The position numbers and the translations under genes were made by a program. A stretch of 64,000 nt of DNA, from contig NZ_OZ257250.1 of the NCBI RefSeq assembly GCF_965279545.1, positions 3,410,001-3,474,000 of the forward strand. Direction: 5' to 3'. Numbering within the stretch: position 1 is the stretch's first letter; each line of letters opens with the position of its first letter. Below are positions 27,036 through 35,597 of this stretch, piece after piece. Under the pieces are notes generated by a model. The model was given only the letters and a program-made list of their open reading frames with translations. It had not been told where the DNA came from and made no database searches. Origin of the DNA: Methylibium sp965279545 (GTDB lineage: Bacteria > Pseudomonadota > Gammaproteobacteria > Burkholderiales > Burkholderiaceae_C).

Positions 27036-28079
27036 ATGGACATCACCCAACTGCTGGCGTTCTCGGTCAAGAACAAGGCCTCCGACCTGCACTTGTCCGC
27101 AGGCCTGCCGCCGATGATCCGGGTGCATGGCGACGTGCGGCGCATCAATGTGGACCCGCTGGACCACAAGAACGTGCACGACATGGTGTACGACATCATG
27201 AACGATGCGCAGCGCAAGGCCTACGAGGAGACGCTGGAATGCGACTTCTCGTTCGAGATCCAGGGTCTGGCGCGCTTTCGCGTCAATGCCTTCAACCAGA
27301 ACCGCGGCGCGGGCGCGGTGTTCCGCACCATCCCGAGCAAGATCCTGACGCTCGAACAGCTGAACACGCCGAAGATCTTCGCCGAGCTCTCGCTGAAGCC
27401 GCGCGGCCTGGTGCTGGTGACCGGACCGACCGGCTCGGGCAAGAGCACGACGCTGGCGGCCATGGTCAACCACCTCAACGAGAACGAGTACGGCCACGTC
27501 CTGACGGTCGAGGACCCGATCGAGTTCGTGCACGAGTCCAAGCGCTGCCTGATCAACCAGCGCGAGGTCGGGCCGCACACGCTGAGCTTCAGCAATGCCT
27601 TGCGTTCAGCGCTGCGCGAGGACCCGGACGCGATCCTGGTGGGCGAAATGCGCGACCTCGAAACCATCCGCCTCGCGCTGACCGCTGCCGAGACCGGCCA
27701 CTTGGTGTTCGGCACCTTGCACACCAGCAGCGCCGCGAAGACCATCGACCGCGTGATCGACGTCTTCCCGGCGGCCGAGAAGGACATGGTGCGCGCGATG
27801 CTGTCGGAATCGCTGATCGGCGTGATCTCGCAGACGCTGTGCAAGTTGAAAGACGGCTCGGGCCGGGTCGCCGCGCACGAGATCATGCTGGGCACGCCGG
27901 CCATCCGCAACCTGATCCGCGAGGCCAAGGTCGCGCAGATGTACAGCTCGATCCAGACCGGCAACAGCATGGGCATGCAGACGCTGGACCAGAACCTGAC
28001 GGACCTGGTGCGCCGCAATCTCATCACGCCGGCCGAGGCACGTGGCAAGGCCAAGTCACCCGAGAACTTCCCGGGCTGA
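27036..28079 (+). CDS. pilT: Type IV pilus retraction ATPase PilT
   Basis: A 347-residue hexameric ATPase that depolymerises type IV pili for twitching. Walker A GPTGSGKSTT, the Asp box (TVEDPIEFVH), Walker B LVGEMRDLETI and the His box GTLHTSSAAKTIDR are all intact. The C-terminal AIRNLIREAK segment corresponds to the AIRNLIRE motif needed for retraction. It is followed by a cNMP-binding gene and pilU. Confidence 0.97.
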   Translation: MDITQLLAFSVKNKASDLHLSAGLPPMIRVHGDVRRINVDPLDHKNVHDMVYDIMNDAQRKAYEETLECDFSFEIQGLARFRVNAFNQNRGAGAVFRTIPSKILTLEQLNTPKIFAELSLKPRGLVLVTGPTGSGKSTTLAAMVNHLNENEYGHVLTVEDPIEFVHESKRCLINQREVGPHTLSFSNALRSALREDPDAILVGEMRDLETIRLALTAAETGHLVFGTLHTSSAAKTIDRVIDVFPAAEKDMVRAMLSESLIGVISQTLCKLKDGSGRVAAHEIMLGTPAIRNLIREAKVAQMYSSIQTGNSMGMQTLDQNLTDLVRRNLITPAEARGKAKSPENFPG

Positions 28080-28117
28080 GCCCGGGCTCCCATACCGCGG
28101 CCGCCAGCGCGTTCCCT

Positions 28118-28732
28118 GTGAAAAAACAGCTCGATCGACGGGTGGGCACGGCGAGCGAGACCGAAGGCGCCGCCACGCCGCTCGCGCTCGGTGACGAAGC
28201 TGCCGCGCAGACAGTCGACTGGGACACCCGCGCCGGGCCGGCGAGGGCGCAGGCCTATGACGAAGTCCGCGCCTGCGCGCTGTTCACGCAGCTGTGGCTC
28301 GCCGACACGCACGTGGTCGCCCTCGGCGCAGCGGAACTGGCACACATCGGCGCGCACCTGCGCTACTTTGCAGTGCCCGCGAACCAGGAAGTGATCGGCC
28401 AGGACGAGCAGGGCAACTACCTGCTGATCGTGCTCGAAGGCCGCATCGGCGTCGAGCGGGTGCAGCCTGGCGGCGGGCGGGTGCGCCTGGCCGAGGTGCG
28501 CGCCGGTGACATGCTCGGCGAGATGTCGGTGCTGGATGCCGGCTCGCGCTTTTCGGCCTGCATCACGCTCACACCTTGCGTCGTGGCCGTGCTCGACGCA
28601 CAGCGTCTCGACGAAATGATGCGCACCGAGCCCCGCCTCGCGCTGGCGCTGCTGGCCTCGCTGGCACGGCGCCTGTCGCTGCGCCTGCGCCAGGTCAGCG
28701 CCAGGCTTTCCGCTTTGTTGTCCGGTGGCTGA
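28118..28732 (+). CDS. Cyclic-nucleotide-binding-domain protein between pilT and pilU
   Basis: A 204-residue protein beginning with GTG at 28118; no ATG start exists in frame before the domain. Residues about 55-180 form a Crp-type cNMP-binding beta-roll (FAVPANQEVIGQDEQGNYLLIVLEGRIGV, with AGDMLGEMSVLDAGSRFSA as the phosphate-binding cassette). There is no DNA-binding domain after it. The Arg of the canonical RSA triad is present in SRFSA. Its placement between two pilus motor ATPases suggests it links cAMP or c-di-GMP to pilus retraction. Confidence 0.75.
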   Translation: MKKQLDRRVGTASETEGAATPLALGDEAAAQTVDWDTRAGPARAQAYDEVRACALFTQLWLADTHVVALGAAELAHIGAHLRYFAVPANQEVIGQDEQGNYLLIVLEGRIGVERVQPGGGRVRLAEVRAGDMLGEMSVLDAGSRFSACITLTPCVVAVLDAQRLDEMMRTEPRLALALLASLARRLSLRLRQVSARLSALLSGG

Positions 28733-28772
28733 GCCACCGCTGCGGCCGTTGTAAGCCGAAAGGGAGAAACTC

Positions 28773-29909
28773 ATGGAACGCGATCAAGCGTCGAAATTCG
28801 TCAATGATCTGTTGCGGCTGATGGTCGCCCGCAATGGCTCCGATCTTTTCCTGACGGCGGACTTTCCGCCGGCGGTCAAGGTCGACGGCCGCGTCACCAA
28901 GGTGTCGCCGCAGCCGCTGACGCCCCAGCACACGATGGCGCTGGCACGCGCGATCATGAACGACAAGCAGGCGGCCGAGTTCGAGCGCACCAAGGAGTGC
29001 AATTTCGCGATCGCGCCGACCGGCATCGGCCGCTTCCGGGTGAATGCCTTCGTGCAGCAGGGCTGCGTGGGCCTGGTGCTGCGGACGATCCCGCAGACCT
29101 TGCCGACGATCGACTCGCTGGGTCTGCCGCAGGTGCTCAAGGACGTGGCCGCGACCAAGCGCGGGCTGGTGATCTTCGTCGGCGCGACCGGCTCGGGCAA
29201 GAGCACTTCGCTGGCGGCGATGGTCGACTACCGCAACGAGAACTCCTACGGCCACATCATCACCATCGAGGACCCGGTGGAGTTCGTGCATCCGCACAAG
29301 AACTGCATCGTGACGCAGCGCGAAGTCGGCATCGACACGGACGACTGGGCCCCGGCGCTGAAGAACTCGCTGCGCCAGGCGCCCGACGTGATCCTGATGG
29401 GCGAGATCCGCGACCGCGAGACCATGGAGCACGCGGTGGCCTTCGCCGAGACCGGCCACCTTTGCATGGCCACGCTGCATGCGAACAGCGCCAACCAGGC
29501 GCTGGACCGCATCATCAACTTCTTTCCCGAAGAGCGGCGTGCACAGTTGCTGATGGACCTGTCGCTGAACCTGAAGGCGCTGGTCTCGCAGCGGCTGCTG
29601 CCGCGTCAGGAGGGCAGGGGTCGGGTTGCGGCGGTCGAGGTCCTGCTGAACACGCCGCTGATTTCCGACCTGATCTTCAAGGGCGAGGTGGCCGAGATCA
29701 AGGAGCTCATGAAGAAGAGCCGCGAGCTCGGCATGCAGACCTTCGACCAGAGTCTGTACGACCTCTATGAGGGTCAGCTGGTCACCTACGAGGACGCGTT
29801 GCGCAATGCCGATTCGGTCAACGACCTGCGGCTGCAGATCAAGCTCAACAGCAACCGTGCGCGCAATTCCGACCTGGCGGCCGGCACCGAGCACCTGACG
29901 ATTGTGTGA
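28773..29909 (+). CDS. pilU: PilT-like accessory retraction ATPase PilU
   Basis: A 378-residue PilT paralogue that helps PilT under load. Walker A GATGSGKSTS, Asp box TIEDPVEFVH, Walker B LMGEIRDRETMEH and MATLHANSANQALDR are intact. A GGGAG ribosome-binding site precedes the ATG. It lies 40 bp after the cNMP-binding gene, so pilT-cNMP-pilU is likely one transcript ending at the hairpin at 29960. Confidence 0.96.
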   Translation: MERDQASKFVNDLLRLMVARNGSDLFLTADFPPAVKVDGRVTKVSPQPLTPQHTMALARAIMNDKQAAEFERTKECNFAIAPTGIGRFRVNAFVQQGCVGLVLRTIPQTLPTIDSLGLPQVLKDVAATKRGLVIFVGATGSGKSTSLAAMVDYRNENSYGHIITIEDPVEFVHPHKNCIVTQREVGIDTDDWAPALKNSLRQAPDVILMGEIRDRETMEHAVAFAETGHLCMATLHANSANQALDRIINFFPEERRAQLLMDLSLNLKALVSQRLLPRQEGRGRVAAVEVLLNTPLISDLIFKGEVAEIKELMKKSRELGMQTFDQSLYDLYEGQLVTYEDALRNADSVNDLRLQIKLNSNRARNSDLAAGTEHLTIV

Positions 29910-29959
29910 AGCCCCGCGGCCCTGTGGGCCGCCCCGGTTTGAGCGATCATCGCTCCGCA

Positions 29960-29984
29960 GAACGGCCTCGTTTCGGGGCCGTTC
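29960..29984 (+). terminator. Probable terminator after pilU
   Basis: GAACGGCC at 29960-29967 and GGCCGTTC at 29977-29984 form a perfect 8-bp stem with a 9-base loop, followed by ccccttt. The T-run is weak. It separates the pilT-pilU unit from the next gene. Confidence 0.55.
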
Positions 29985-30003
29985 CCCTTTCCGGAGTCGC
30001 CCC

Positions 30004-30897
30004 ATGACCAGCAAGACCTACGATCCGATCCCCTCGCAGCGCGTTGCCTTCCTGGGCCTGGGAGTGATGGGCCACCCGATGGCCGGCCATCTGGCGCACG
30101 CCGGACACAAGGTGTGCGTGTACAACCGCACCGCGGCCAAGGCGCAGGCCTGGGCGAGCGAATACGGCGGCAGCGCCGCCCCGACGCCCAGGGCGGCCGT
30201 GCAGGACGCCGACATCGTGTTCGCCTGCGTCGGCAATGACGCCGACCTGCGCTCCGTGACGACCGGCGCGGACGGCGCCTTCCAGGCCATGAAGCCCGGC
30301 TCCGTGTTCGTCGACCACACCACCGCGTCGGCCGACATCGCCCGCGAACTGGCTGCGGTGGCGCGCGAACACGGCCTGCAGTTCATCGACGCGCCGGTCT
30401 CCGGTGGCAATCTCGGTGCGATCAACGGCACGCTGACCGTGATGTGCGGCGGCGATGCGGCCGCTTTCGCGAAGATCCAGCCGGTGGCGATGGCCTTCTC
30501 GAAGGCCGTCACCCTGCTCGGTGAGACCGGTGCCGGCCAGCTCGCGAAGATGGTGAACCAAATCGCCATCGCCGGCTTGCTGCAGGGCCTGAGCGAAGCG
30601 ATCGCCTTCGGTCAGAAGGCCGGGCTGGACATGAAGGCCGTGCTCGGCGTGATCGGCAAGGGCGCGGCGCAAAGCTGGCAGATGGACAACCGCGGGCCGA
30701 CGATGGTCGACGGCCAGTTCGATTTCGGCTTCGCGGTCGACTGGATGCGCAAGGACCTCGGCCTGTGCCTGGACGAGGCCCATCGCAACGGTGCCCGCCT
30801 GCCGGCCACGGCCCTGATCGACCAGTTCTACGCCGACGTGCAGGCAACCGGTGGTGGGCGCCGCGACACCTCCAGCCTGATCGAGCGCCTCAAGTGA
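30004..30897 (+). CDS. NAD(P)-dependent 3-hydroxyacid dehydrogenase family oxidoreductase
   Basis: A 297-residue beta-hydroxyacid dehydrogenase. The nucleotide-binding motif is FLGLGVMGHPMAGHL, the substrate-binding stretch DAPVSGGNLGAINGTLTVM, and the catalytic Lys lies in GAGQLAKMVNQ. The family includes 3-hydroxyisobutyrate, tartronate-semialdehyde and succinic-semialdehyde reductases; sequence alone does not decide. The start at 30004 begins just before the Rossmann fold. No pathway genes are adjacent. Confidence 0.85.
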   Translation: MTSKTYDPIPSQRVAFLGLGVMGHPMAGHLAHAGHKVCVYNRTAAKAQAWASEYGGSAAPTPRAAVQDADIVFACVGNDADLRSVTTGADGAFQAMKPGSVFVDHTTASADIARELAAVAREHGLQFIDAPVSGGNLGAINGTLTVMCGGDAAAFAKIQPVAMAFSKAVTLLGETGAGQLAKMVNQIAIAGLLQGLSEAIAFGQKAGLDMKAVLGVIGKGAAQSWQMDNRGPTMVDGQFDFGFAVDWMRKDLGLCLDEAHRNGARLPATALIDQFYADVQATGGGRRDTSSLIERLK

Positions 30898-30946
30898 TCG
30901 ACCGGGCCCTGAGGACGCGTACCGCGCAGCGGCCGCAAGCCGGGGC

Positions 30947-31624
30947 TCACCGGGCCGGGCTCGGCGACGTCTTCGGCGCCTCTTTCGGCACCGTCTGCGC
31001 GAGTTCGGCTTCGGTGATGATCTCGAAGGCCTTGACGACCTTCACGACCCCCGACACGCCACGGGCGATCGCCACGCCGCGGTCGGCCTCGCGGTCGGTG
31101 ACGCGGCCCATCAGGTAGACGACACCCCGGTCGGTGACGACCTTGTAGGCATTGGCGAAGATGTCGCGCGCATCGACGTAGCTCGCCTTGACCTTGCTGG
31201 TGATCAGCGCGTCGTTCGAGCGATCACCCAGCGACAGGGCCGGGCCAACGACCAGCTCGTTGAGGGTGGACCGCACGTTCTCGAGCCGCGCGATCGCCGC
31301 CTCGACAGCGGTCTTGTCCGCTTCGGTGGGCACATCACCCGTCAGCAGCACGGTGCGGTTGAAGCTGGTCAGGCTGACGCGGCCGCGTTCGCCGATGGTC
31401 TCCTTGATGCGCGTGGCACCTTTCAGTTCGATGCCCTGGTCTTCAATCTGAGTGCCGGAGGTGCGGCGATCGCTGTACATCATCGCGCTGCCCACCGCAG
31501 CACCGCCGATCAGCAGCGCGCAGCCGCCCAGCGCGCCAGCGAGCGAGGTGCCCACCAGCGCAGCCAGCGCCACGCGAAGCACCATGGATCGGGTGGACGG
31601 AGAGGGCGTGAGTCGTGAAGTCAT
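30947..31624 (-). CDS. dolP: Outer-membrane lipoprotein with two BON domains (DolP/YraP-like)
   Basis: A 225-residue lipoprotein. The signal peptide ends in AGALGGC with lipidated Cys35. Two BON domains follow, about residues 75-140 and 150-210; the second contains VVYLMGRVTDREAD. E. coli DolP maintains outer-membrane integrity and binds anionic lipid. The start ATG overlaps the stop of the upstream diaA-like gene (ATGA). The order yraN-diaA-dolP with rsmI matches E. coli, which supports the name. Confidence 0.85.
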   Translation of the reverse strand: MTSRLTPSPSTRSMVLRVALAALVGTSLAGALGGCALLIGGAAVGSAMMYSDRRTSGTQIEDQGIELKGATRIKETIGERGRVSLTSFNRTVLLTGDVPTEADKTAVEAAIARLENVRSTLNELVVGPALSLGDRSNDALITSKVKASYVDARDIFANAYKVVTDRGVVYLMGRVTDREADRGVAIARGVSGVVKVVKAFEIITEAELAQTVPKEAPKTSPSPAR

Positions 31625-32223
31625 GTGAGGTCCTGTTCGCCGAGCAATTGCACATCGACCGCGTCGCACAGACAGTGGATCGCGAGGATGTGCACCTCCT
31701 GGATGCGCGCGGTGCGCTCGTGAGGTACGCAGATGTGAACGTCGGTCTCGGTCAGCCGCGCACCGAGCTTGCCACCGCCACGGCCGGTGAGCGCGATCAC
31801 GGTCATGTCCTTGTCATGGGCCGCATCCACCGCGGCCACTATATTGGCCGAATTGCCGCTGGTGGTGATGGCGAGCAGCACGTCGCCGGGATTGCCCAGC
31901 GCCTGCACCTGCTTGGCGTAGATCGAATTGAAATCGTAGTCGTTGCCGAGCGCGGTGAGGATCGAGGTGTCGGTGCTCAGCGAGATCGCGGCGAGCCCGG
32001 GCCGCTCGCGCTCGAAGCGGCCGACGAACTCGGCCGCGAAATGCTGGGCGTCGCTGGCAGAGCCGCCGTTGCCGCAAGCCAGCACCTTGCCACCGGCCGT
32101 GATGCAGCCGAGCACCGCCTGCACGGCATCGGCGATCGGCTTGCTCAACACCTCGGCGGCCTGGTTCTTCAGGTCGGCACTGTCGAAAAAGTGCCGTTGG
32201 ATACGTTGTTCAAGCATGCCCAT
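31621..32223 (-). CDS. diaA: SIS-domain protein DiaA / phosphoheptose isomerase-like
   Basis: A 200-residue single SIS-domain protein. ACGNGGSASDAQHFAAEFVGRF and AITTSGNSANIV are the sugar-phosphate-binding loops. By sequence it could be GmhA (sedoheptulose-7-phosphate isomerase) or DiaA, the tetrameric DnaA-binding protein that promotes timely initiation. The neighbourhood (yraN upstream, dolP downstream, rsmI divergent) copies the E. coli yraN-diaA-dolP locus, so I favour DiaA. Starts at 32223 or two codons later are equally possible. Confidence 0.75.
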   Translation of the reverse strand: MGMLEQRIQRHFFDSADLKNQAAEVLSKPIADAVQAVLGCITAGGKVLACGNGGSASDAQHFAAEFVGRFERERPGLAAISLSTDTSILTALGNDYDFNSIYAKQVQALGNPGDVLLAITTSGNSANIVAAVDAAHDKDMTVIALTGRGGGKLGARLTETDVHICVPHERTARIQEVHILAIHCLCDAVDVQLLGEQDLT

Positions 32224-32286
32224 GATGATATGACACCGTTTTGCGGACTCGGGTTCCGCGCCTTTGCCACCTGATCGTCGGCGGCA

Positions 32287-32655
32287 TCAGGCGGCGTCGA
32301 AGGCCGCGCGCAGCCACTCGAGGCGCTCGCCGTCGATCGCGACCACATCGAAACGGCAGGGCGGCGGCGACGCAAAGCGCATCAGGTAGTGCCGCGCGGC
32401 CAGCACGAGCCGCTGTCGCTTCGCACTCGACACCGTGGCCGCCGCCCCGGCGCGCGAGCGGGCCGCCCGCGCACGCACCTCGACGAACACCAGCGTGCCG
32501 TCGCGCTCCCGCAGCACGAGGTCGATCTCGCCGCCGCGTGCACGCGGGCCGCGAGCGACTCGATAATTGCGCTCCACCAGCCTGAGGCCGGCGCGCAGCA
32601 GGTAAGCCAGCGCCCGGTCCTCGCCCTCGTCTCCCACCGCCTTGGTCGTGACCAT
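32287..32655 (-). CDS. yraN: YraN family (UPF0102) endonuclease-fold protein
   Basis: A 122-residue protein of the UPF0102 family, with a PD-(D/E)xK nuclease-like core. GDEGEDRALAYLLRAGLRLV, GGEIDLVLRERDGTLVFVEVRAR and the C-terminal RFDVVAID are conserved. The catalytic Lys position is Arg here (VEVRAR), as in many relatives. The start at 32655 (MVTTKAVG) was preferred to the longer frame at 32715. Its start overlaps that of the divergent rsmI by 8 bases. Function unknown. Confidence 0.85.
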   Translation of the reverse strand: MVTTKAVGDEGEDRALAYLLRAGLRLVERNYRVARGPRARGGEIDLVLRERDGTLVFVEVRARAARSRAGAAATVSSAKRQRLVLAARHYLMRFASPPPCRFDVVAIDGERLEWLRAAFDAA

Positions 32656-33580
32656 CGACGCCCCGTTGATCCAGCAAGCAGCCGCCAGCGCGGCCGGCGC
32701 CCAGCAGTATCCCAAAGGCGCGCTCTATGTCGTGGCCACGCCGATCGGCAATCTGGCCGACCTGACGCTGCGCGCGATCCATGCGCTGGCGCTGGCCGAC
32801 GCCGTGGCCTGCGAGGACACACGCGTCACCGCGCCGCTGCTGCGCCACCTGGGGCTCGACAAGCCGCTGATCGCGCTGCACGAACACAACGAGGTGCAGG
32901 CGGCGCAGTCCGTGATCGAGCGGCTGGGGCGCGGCGAACGCATCGCCTATGCCAGCGACGCCGGCACGCCGGCCGTCAGCGACCCCGGCGCGCGCCTGGT
33001 CGCTGCCGTGCGCACGGCCGGTCACCGCGTGCTGCCGCTGCCCGGCGCGAGCAGCGTGACCACGGCGCTCAGCGCGGCCGGCGACACGCAGGGTCAAGGC
33101 TTCCGCTTCGTCGGCTTTCTGTCCAGCAAGGCCGCCGAGCGGGCTGCCCAGCTGCGCGAGCTGGCCGAGCGACCCGAGACGACCGTGCTGTTCGAAGCAC
33201 CGCATCGCATCGCTGCGCTGGCGACCGCGATGGCCCAGGCCATGCCGGCCCGGCAACTGAGCCTGTGCCGCGAACTGACCAAGCAGTTCGAGCACATCGA
33301 GAACCTGAGCGCTGCGGCCCTGCCGGACTGGCTCGCCGCGGACACCCACCGCATGCGCGGTGAATTCGTGCTGGTGCTGCACGCACTGCCGGCGGCGATC
33401 GATACCGGCAGCGCGGTGGCGACCGACAGCGACCGACTGCTGCGCACCTTGCTGGCGGCACTGCCGCTGAAGCAGGCGGTGGCGCTCACCGCCGAGGCCA
33501 GCGGCGCCCCACGCAACGCGCTCTACGAGCGCGCATTGCTGTTGAAGGCCCACGAGGAGGATGGTGGCGCCCCGGTCTGA
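32648..33580 (+). CDS. rsmI: 16S rRNA 2'-O-ribose C1402 methyltransferase RsmI
   Basis: A 310-residue SAM-dependent enzyme of the tetrapyrrole-methylase fold. LYVVATPIGNLADLTLRA, VACEDTRVTAPLL, YASDAGTPAVSDPG and PLPGASSV are the family motifs. The frame has no early ATG; GTG at 32648 is the most plausible start, with TTG at 32642 possible. Either overlaps the start of the divergent yraN. The C-terminal accessory domain is complete (ALTAEASGAPRNALYERAL). Confidence 0.92.
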   Translation: MTIDAPLIQQAAASAAGAQQYPKGALYVVATPIGNLADLTLRAIHALALADAVACEDTRVTAPLLRHLGLDKPLIALHEHNEVQAAQSVIERLGRGERIAYASDAGTPAVSDPGARLVAAVRTAGHRVLPLPGASSVTTALSAAGDTQGQGFRFVGFLSSKAAERAAQLRELAERPETTVLFEAPHRIAALATAMAQAMPARQLSLCRELTKQFEHIENLSAAALPDWLAADTHRMRGEFVLVLHALPAAIDTGSAVATDSDRLLRTLLAALPLKQAVALTAEASGAPRNALYERALLLKAHEEDGGAPV

Positions 33581-33653
33581 GTAGGCCCGGGCAAGGCGTC
33601 GGTCCCGCCCGCGGGGCTCCACCGCGCGCCGCAGCCGGGAGCACCGCGTCGCG

Positions 33654-33989
33654 TCAGGTCTTGGGCGCAACGACCTGCCGGTCATGCTTCTGGCGCCGGA
33701 TGTCGTGGCTGGCGCGGTTCTGCATCTTCATCAGGCGCTTGCGCTCGGATGCCGTCACCGTCCCGTCGGACTTGGCGCTGGCTTCGGCCTTGTCGATGTG
33801 GGCCTGCTCCTTCTCGAGCCGGTAGGTCTCCTTGGGTGTCAGCGCGCCCGAGCCCACGCCCTGCTGGACACGTTGCTCCTGCCGCTGCTCGCGCTGATCG
33901 ATGCGCGGCGTGGCGGTTGCGCCCTGGGCGAAGCTGGCAGCGGCGGCGGCCCACAGGGCGGCGCTCAACAGGATCGGGACGGCTTTCAT
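33654..33989 (-). CDS. Small exported charged-helix protein, function unknown
   Basis: A 111-residue protein. A signal peptide (MKAVPILLSAALWAAAAASFAQG) precedes a highly charged, Gln/Glu/Arg-rich helical region with two similar halves: GVGSGALTPKETYRLEKEQA and ASAKSDGTVTASERKRLMKM. The halves recall degenerate EF-hand-like or DUF-type repeats seen in Burkholderiales envelope proteins. The start at 33989 fits the signal peptide. No neighbour suggests a role. Confidence 0.7.
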   Translation of the reverse strand: MKAVPILLSAALWAAAAASFAQGATATPRIDQREQRQEQRVQQGVGSGALTPKETYRLEKEQAHIDKAEASAKSDGTVTASERKRLMKMQNRASHDIRRQKHDRQVVAPKT

Positions 33990-34133
33990 CGTGGATGCTC
34001 CTCGTTCAGGCAAAGGTGGGAAGATGCCCACACCCTAGCAACGCCGGGGCCGAGTCGTCGTGCACACGCCGGCCCGACGGATCGGTAAAGATTGGTGAAG
34101 CGTGTGACACCCCCTCCTGCCTAGAATCGAAAC

Positions 34134-35597
34134 ATGATTTCGCGTGAACCCACCCTCGAACGTCTGGCTGTCGCCCGCCAGGTGTTGCTCGAACCCTTCG
34201 GTCTCGACGAAGCCAAGCTCGCCAGCGCCCTGCGCGTGATCGGCGAGCACCGCATCGACGACGCCGACCTCTATTTCCAGTACACGCGCAGCGAGGGCTG
34301 GAGCCTCGAGGAAGGCATCGTCAAGAGCGGCAGCTTCGGTATCGACCAGGGCGTGGGGGTGCGCGCCGTGGCCGGCGAGAAGACCGCCTTCGCCTACAGC
34401 GACGACATCTCCGAAGCCGCGCTGCTCGACGCGGCGCGCACCGTGCGCACCATCGCCGCATCGGGCACGAGCCGCTCGGTCAAGGTCGGCGGCGCGCCGA
34501 AGATCGCCCGCAGCCGCGTGCTGTACACGCCGATGGACCCGATCGCCACGCTCGACAGCACGCAGAAGGTCGCACTGCTGGAGCGGGTCGAGAAAATGGC
34601 GCGCGCCCGGGACCCCCGCGTCGTGCAGGTGATGGCGGGCCTGGCCGGCGAGTACGACGTGGTGCTGGTGGCACGCGCCGACGGCACGCTCGCCGCCGAC
34701 GTGCGCCCGCTGGTGCGTCTGAGCCTCACGGTGATCGCCGAGCAGAACGGCCGCCGCGAGATGGGTTCGGGCGGCGGCGGCGGCCGCTTCGGTCTGGGCT
34801 ACTTCCAAGACGGTGTGATCGCCGGCTACGTGGACCAGGCCGTCAACGCCGCGCTGACGAACCTCGAGAGCCGTCCCGCACCGGCCGGCGAGATGACCGT
34901 GGTGCTCGGTCCGGGCTGGCCCGGGATCCTGCTGCACGAGGCCATCGGCCATGGCCTCGAAGGCGACTTCAACCGCAAGGGCTCCAGCGCGTTCAGCGGC
35001 AAGATCGGCAAGCGCGTCGCCGCCAGGGGCGTGACCGTGCTCGACGACGGCACCCTGCCCGACCGGCGCGGCTCGCTGAACGTCGACGACGAGGGCAACG
35101 CGAGCCAGCGCAACGTGCTGATCGAGGACGGCATCCTGAAGGGCTACATCCAGGATTCGATGAACGCGCGGCTGATGAAGGTCAAGCCGACCGGCAACGG
35201 CCGGCGCGAAAGCTACGCCCACGTGCCGATGCCGCGCATGACCAACACCTACATGCTGGGCGGCGACAAGAGCAAGGACGAGATCGTCGCGAGCATCAAG
35301 AAGGGCCTGTACGCCACCAACTTCGGCGGCGGCCAGGTCGACATCACCAGCGGCAAGTTCGTGTTTTCCGCCAGCGAAGCCTTCTGGGTCGAGAACGGCC
35401 GCGTCCAGTATCCGGTCAAGGGCGCGACCATCATCGGCAATGGCCCCGACGCACTGACGCGCGTGAAGATGATCGGCAACGACCTGCAGCTCGATACCGG
35501 TGTCGGCACCTGCGGCAAGGAAGGCCAGAGCGTGCCGGTCGGTGTCGGCCAGCCGACCTTGCGGATCGACGGGCTGACCGTCGGAGGCACCGCTTGA
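34134..35597 (+). CDS. tldD: Metalloprotease TldD
   Basis: A 487-residue zinc metalloprotease that with TldE degrades unfolded peptides and matures some modified peptides. The HExxxH zinc motif is LLHEAIGHGLEGD. GGGGRFGLGYF and the C-terminal GTCGKEGQSVPVGVGQPTLRIDGLTVGG are characteristic. TldE is not in the window. The stop overlaps the next gene's TTG start (TTGA). Confidence 0.95.
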   Translation: MISREPTLERLAVARQVLLEPFGLDEAKLASALRVIGEHRIDDADLYFQYTRSEGWSLEEGIVKSGSFGIDQGVGVRAVAGEKTAFAYSDDISEAALLDAARTVRTIAASGTSRSVKVGGAPKIARSRVLYTPMDPIATLDSTQKVALLERVEKMARARDPRVVQVMAGLAGEYDVVLVARADGTLAADVRPLVRLSLTVIAEQNGRREMGSGGGGGRFGLGYFQDGVIAGYVDQAVNAALTNLESRPAPAGEMTVVLGPGWPGILLHEAIGHGLEGDFNRKGSSAFSGKIGKRVAARGVTVLDDGTLPDRRGSLNVDDEGNASQRNVLIEDGILKGYIQDSMNARLMKVKPTGNGRRESYAHVPMPRMTNTYMLGGDKSKDEIVASIKKGLYATNFGGGQVDITSGKFVFSASEAFWVENGRVQYPVKGATIIGNGPDALTRVKMIGNDLQLDTGVGTCGKEGQSVPVGVGQPTLRIDGLTVGGTA

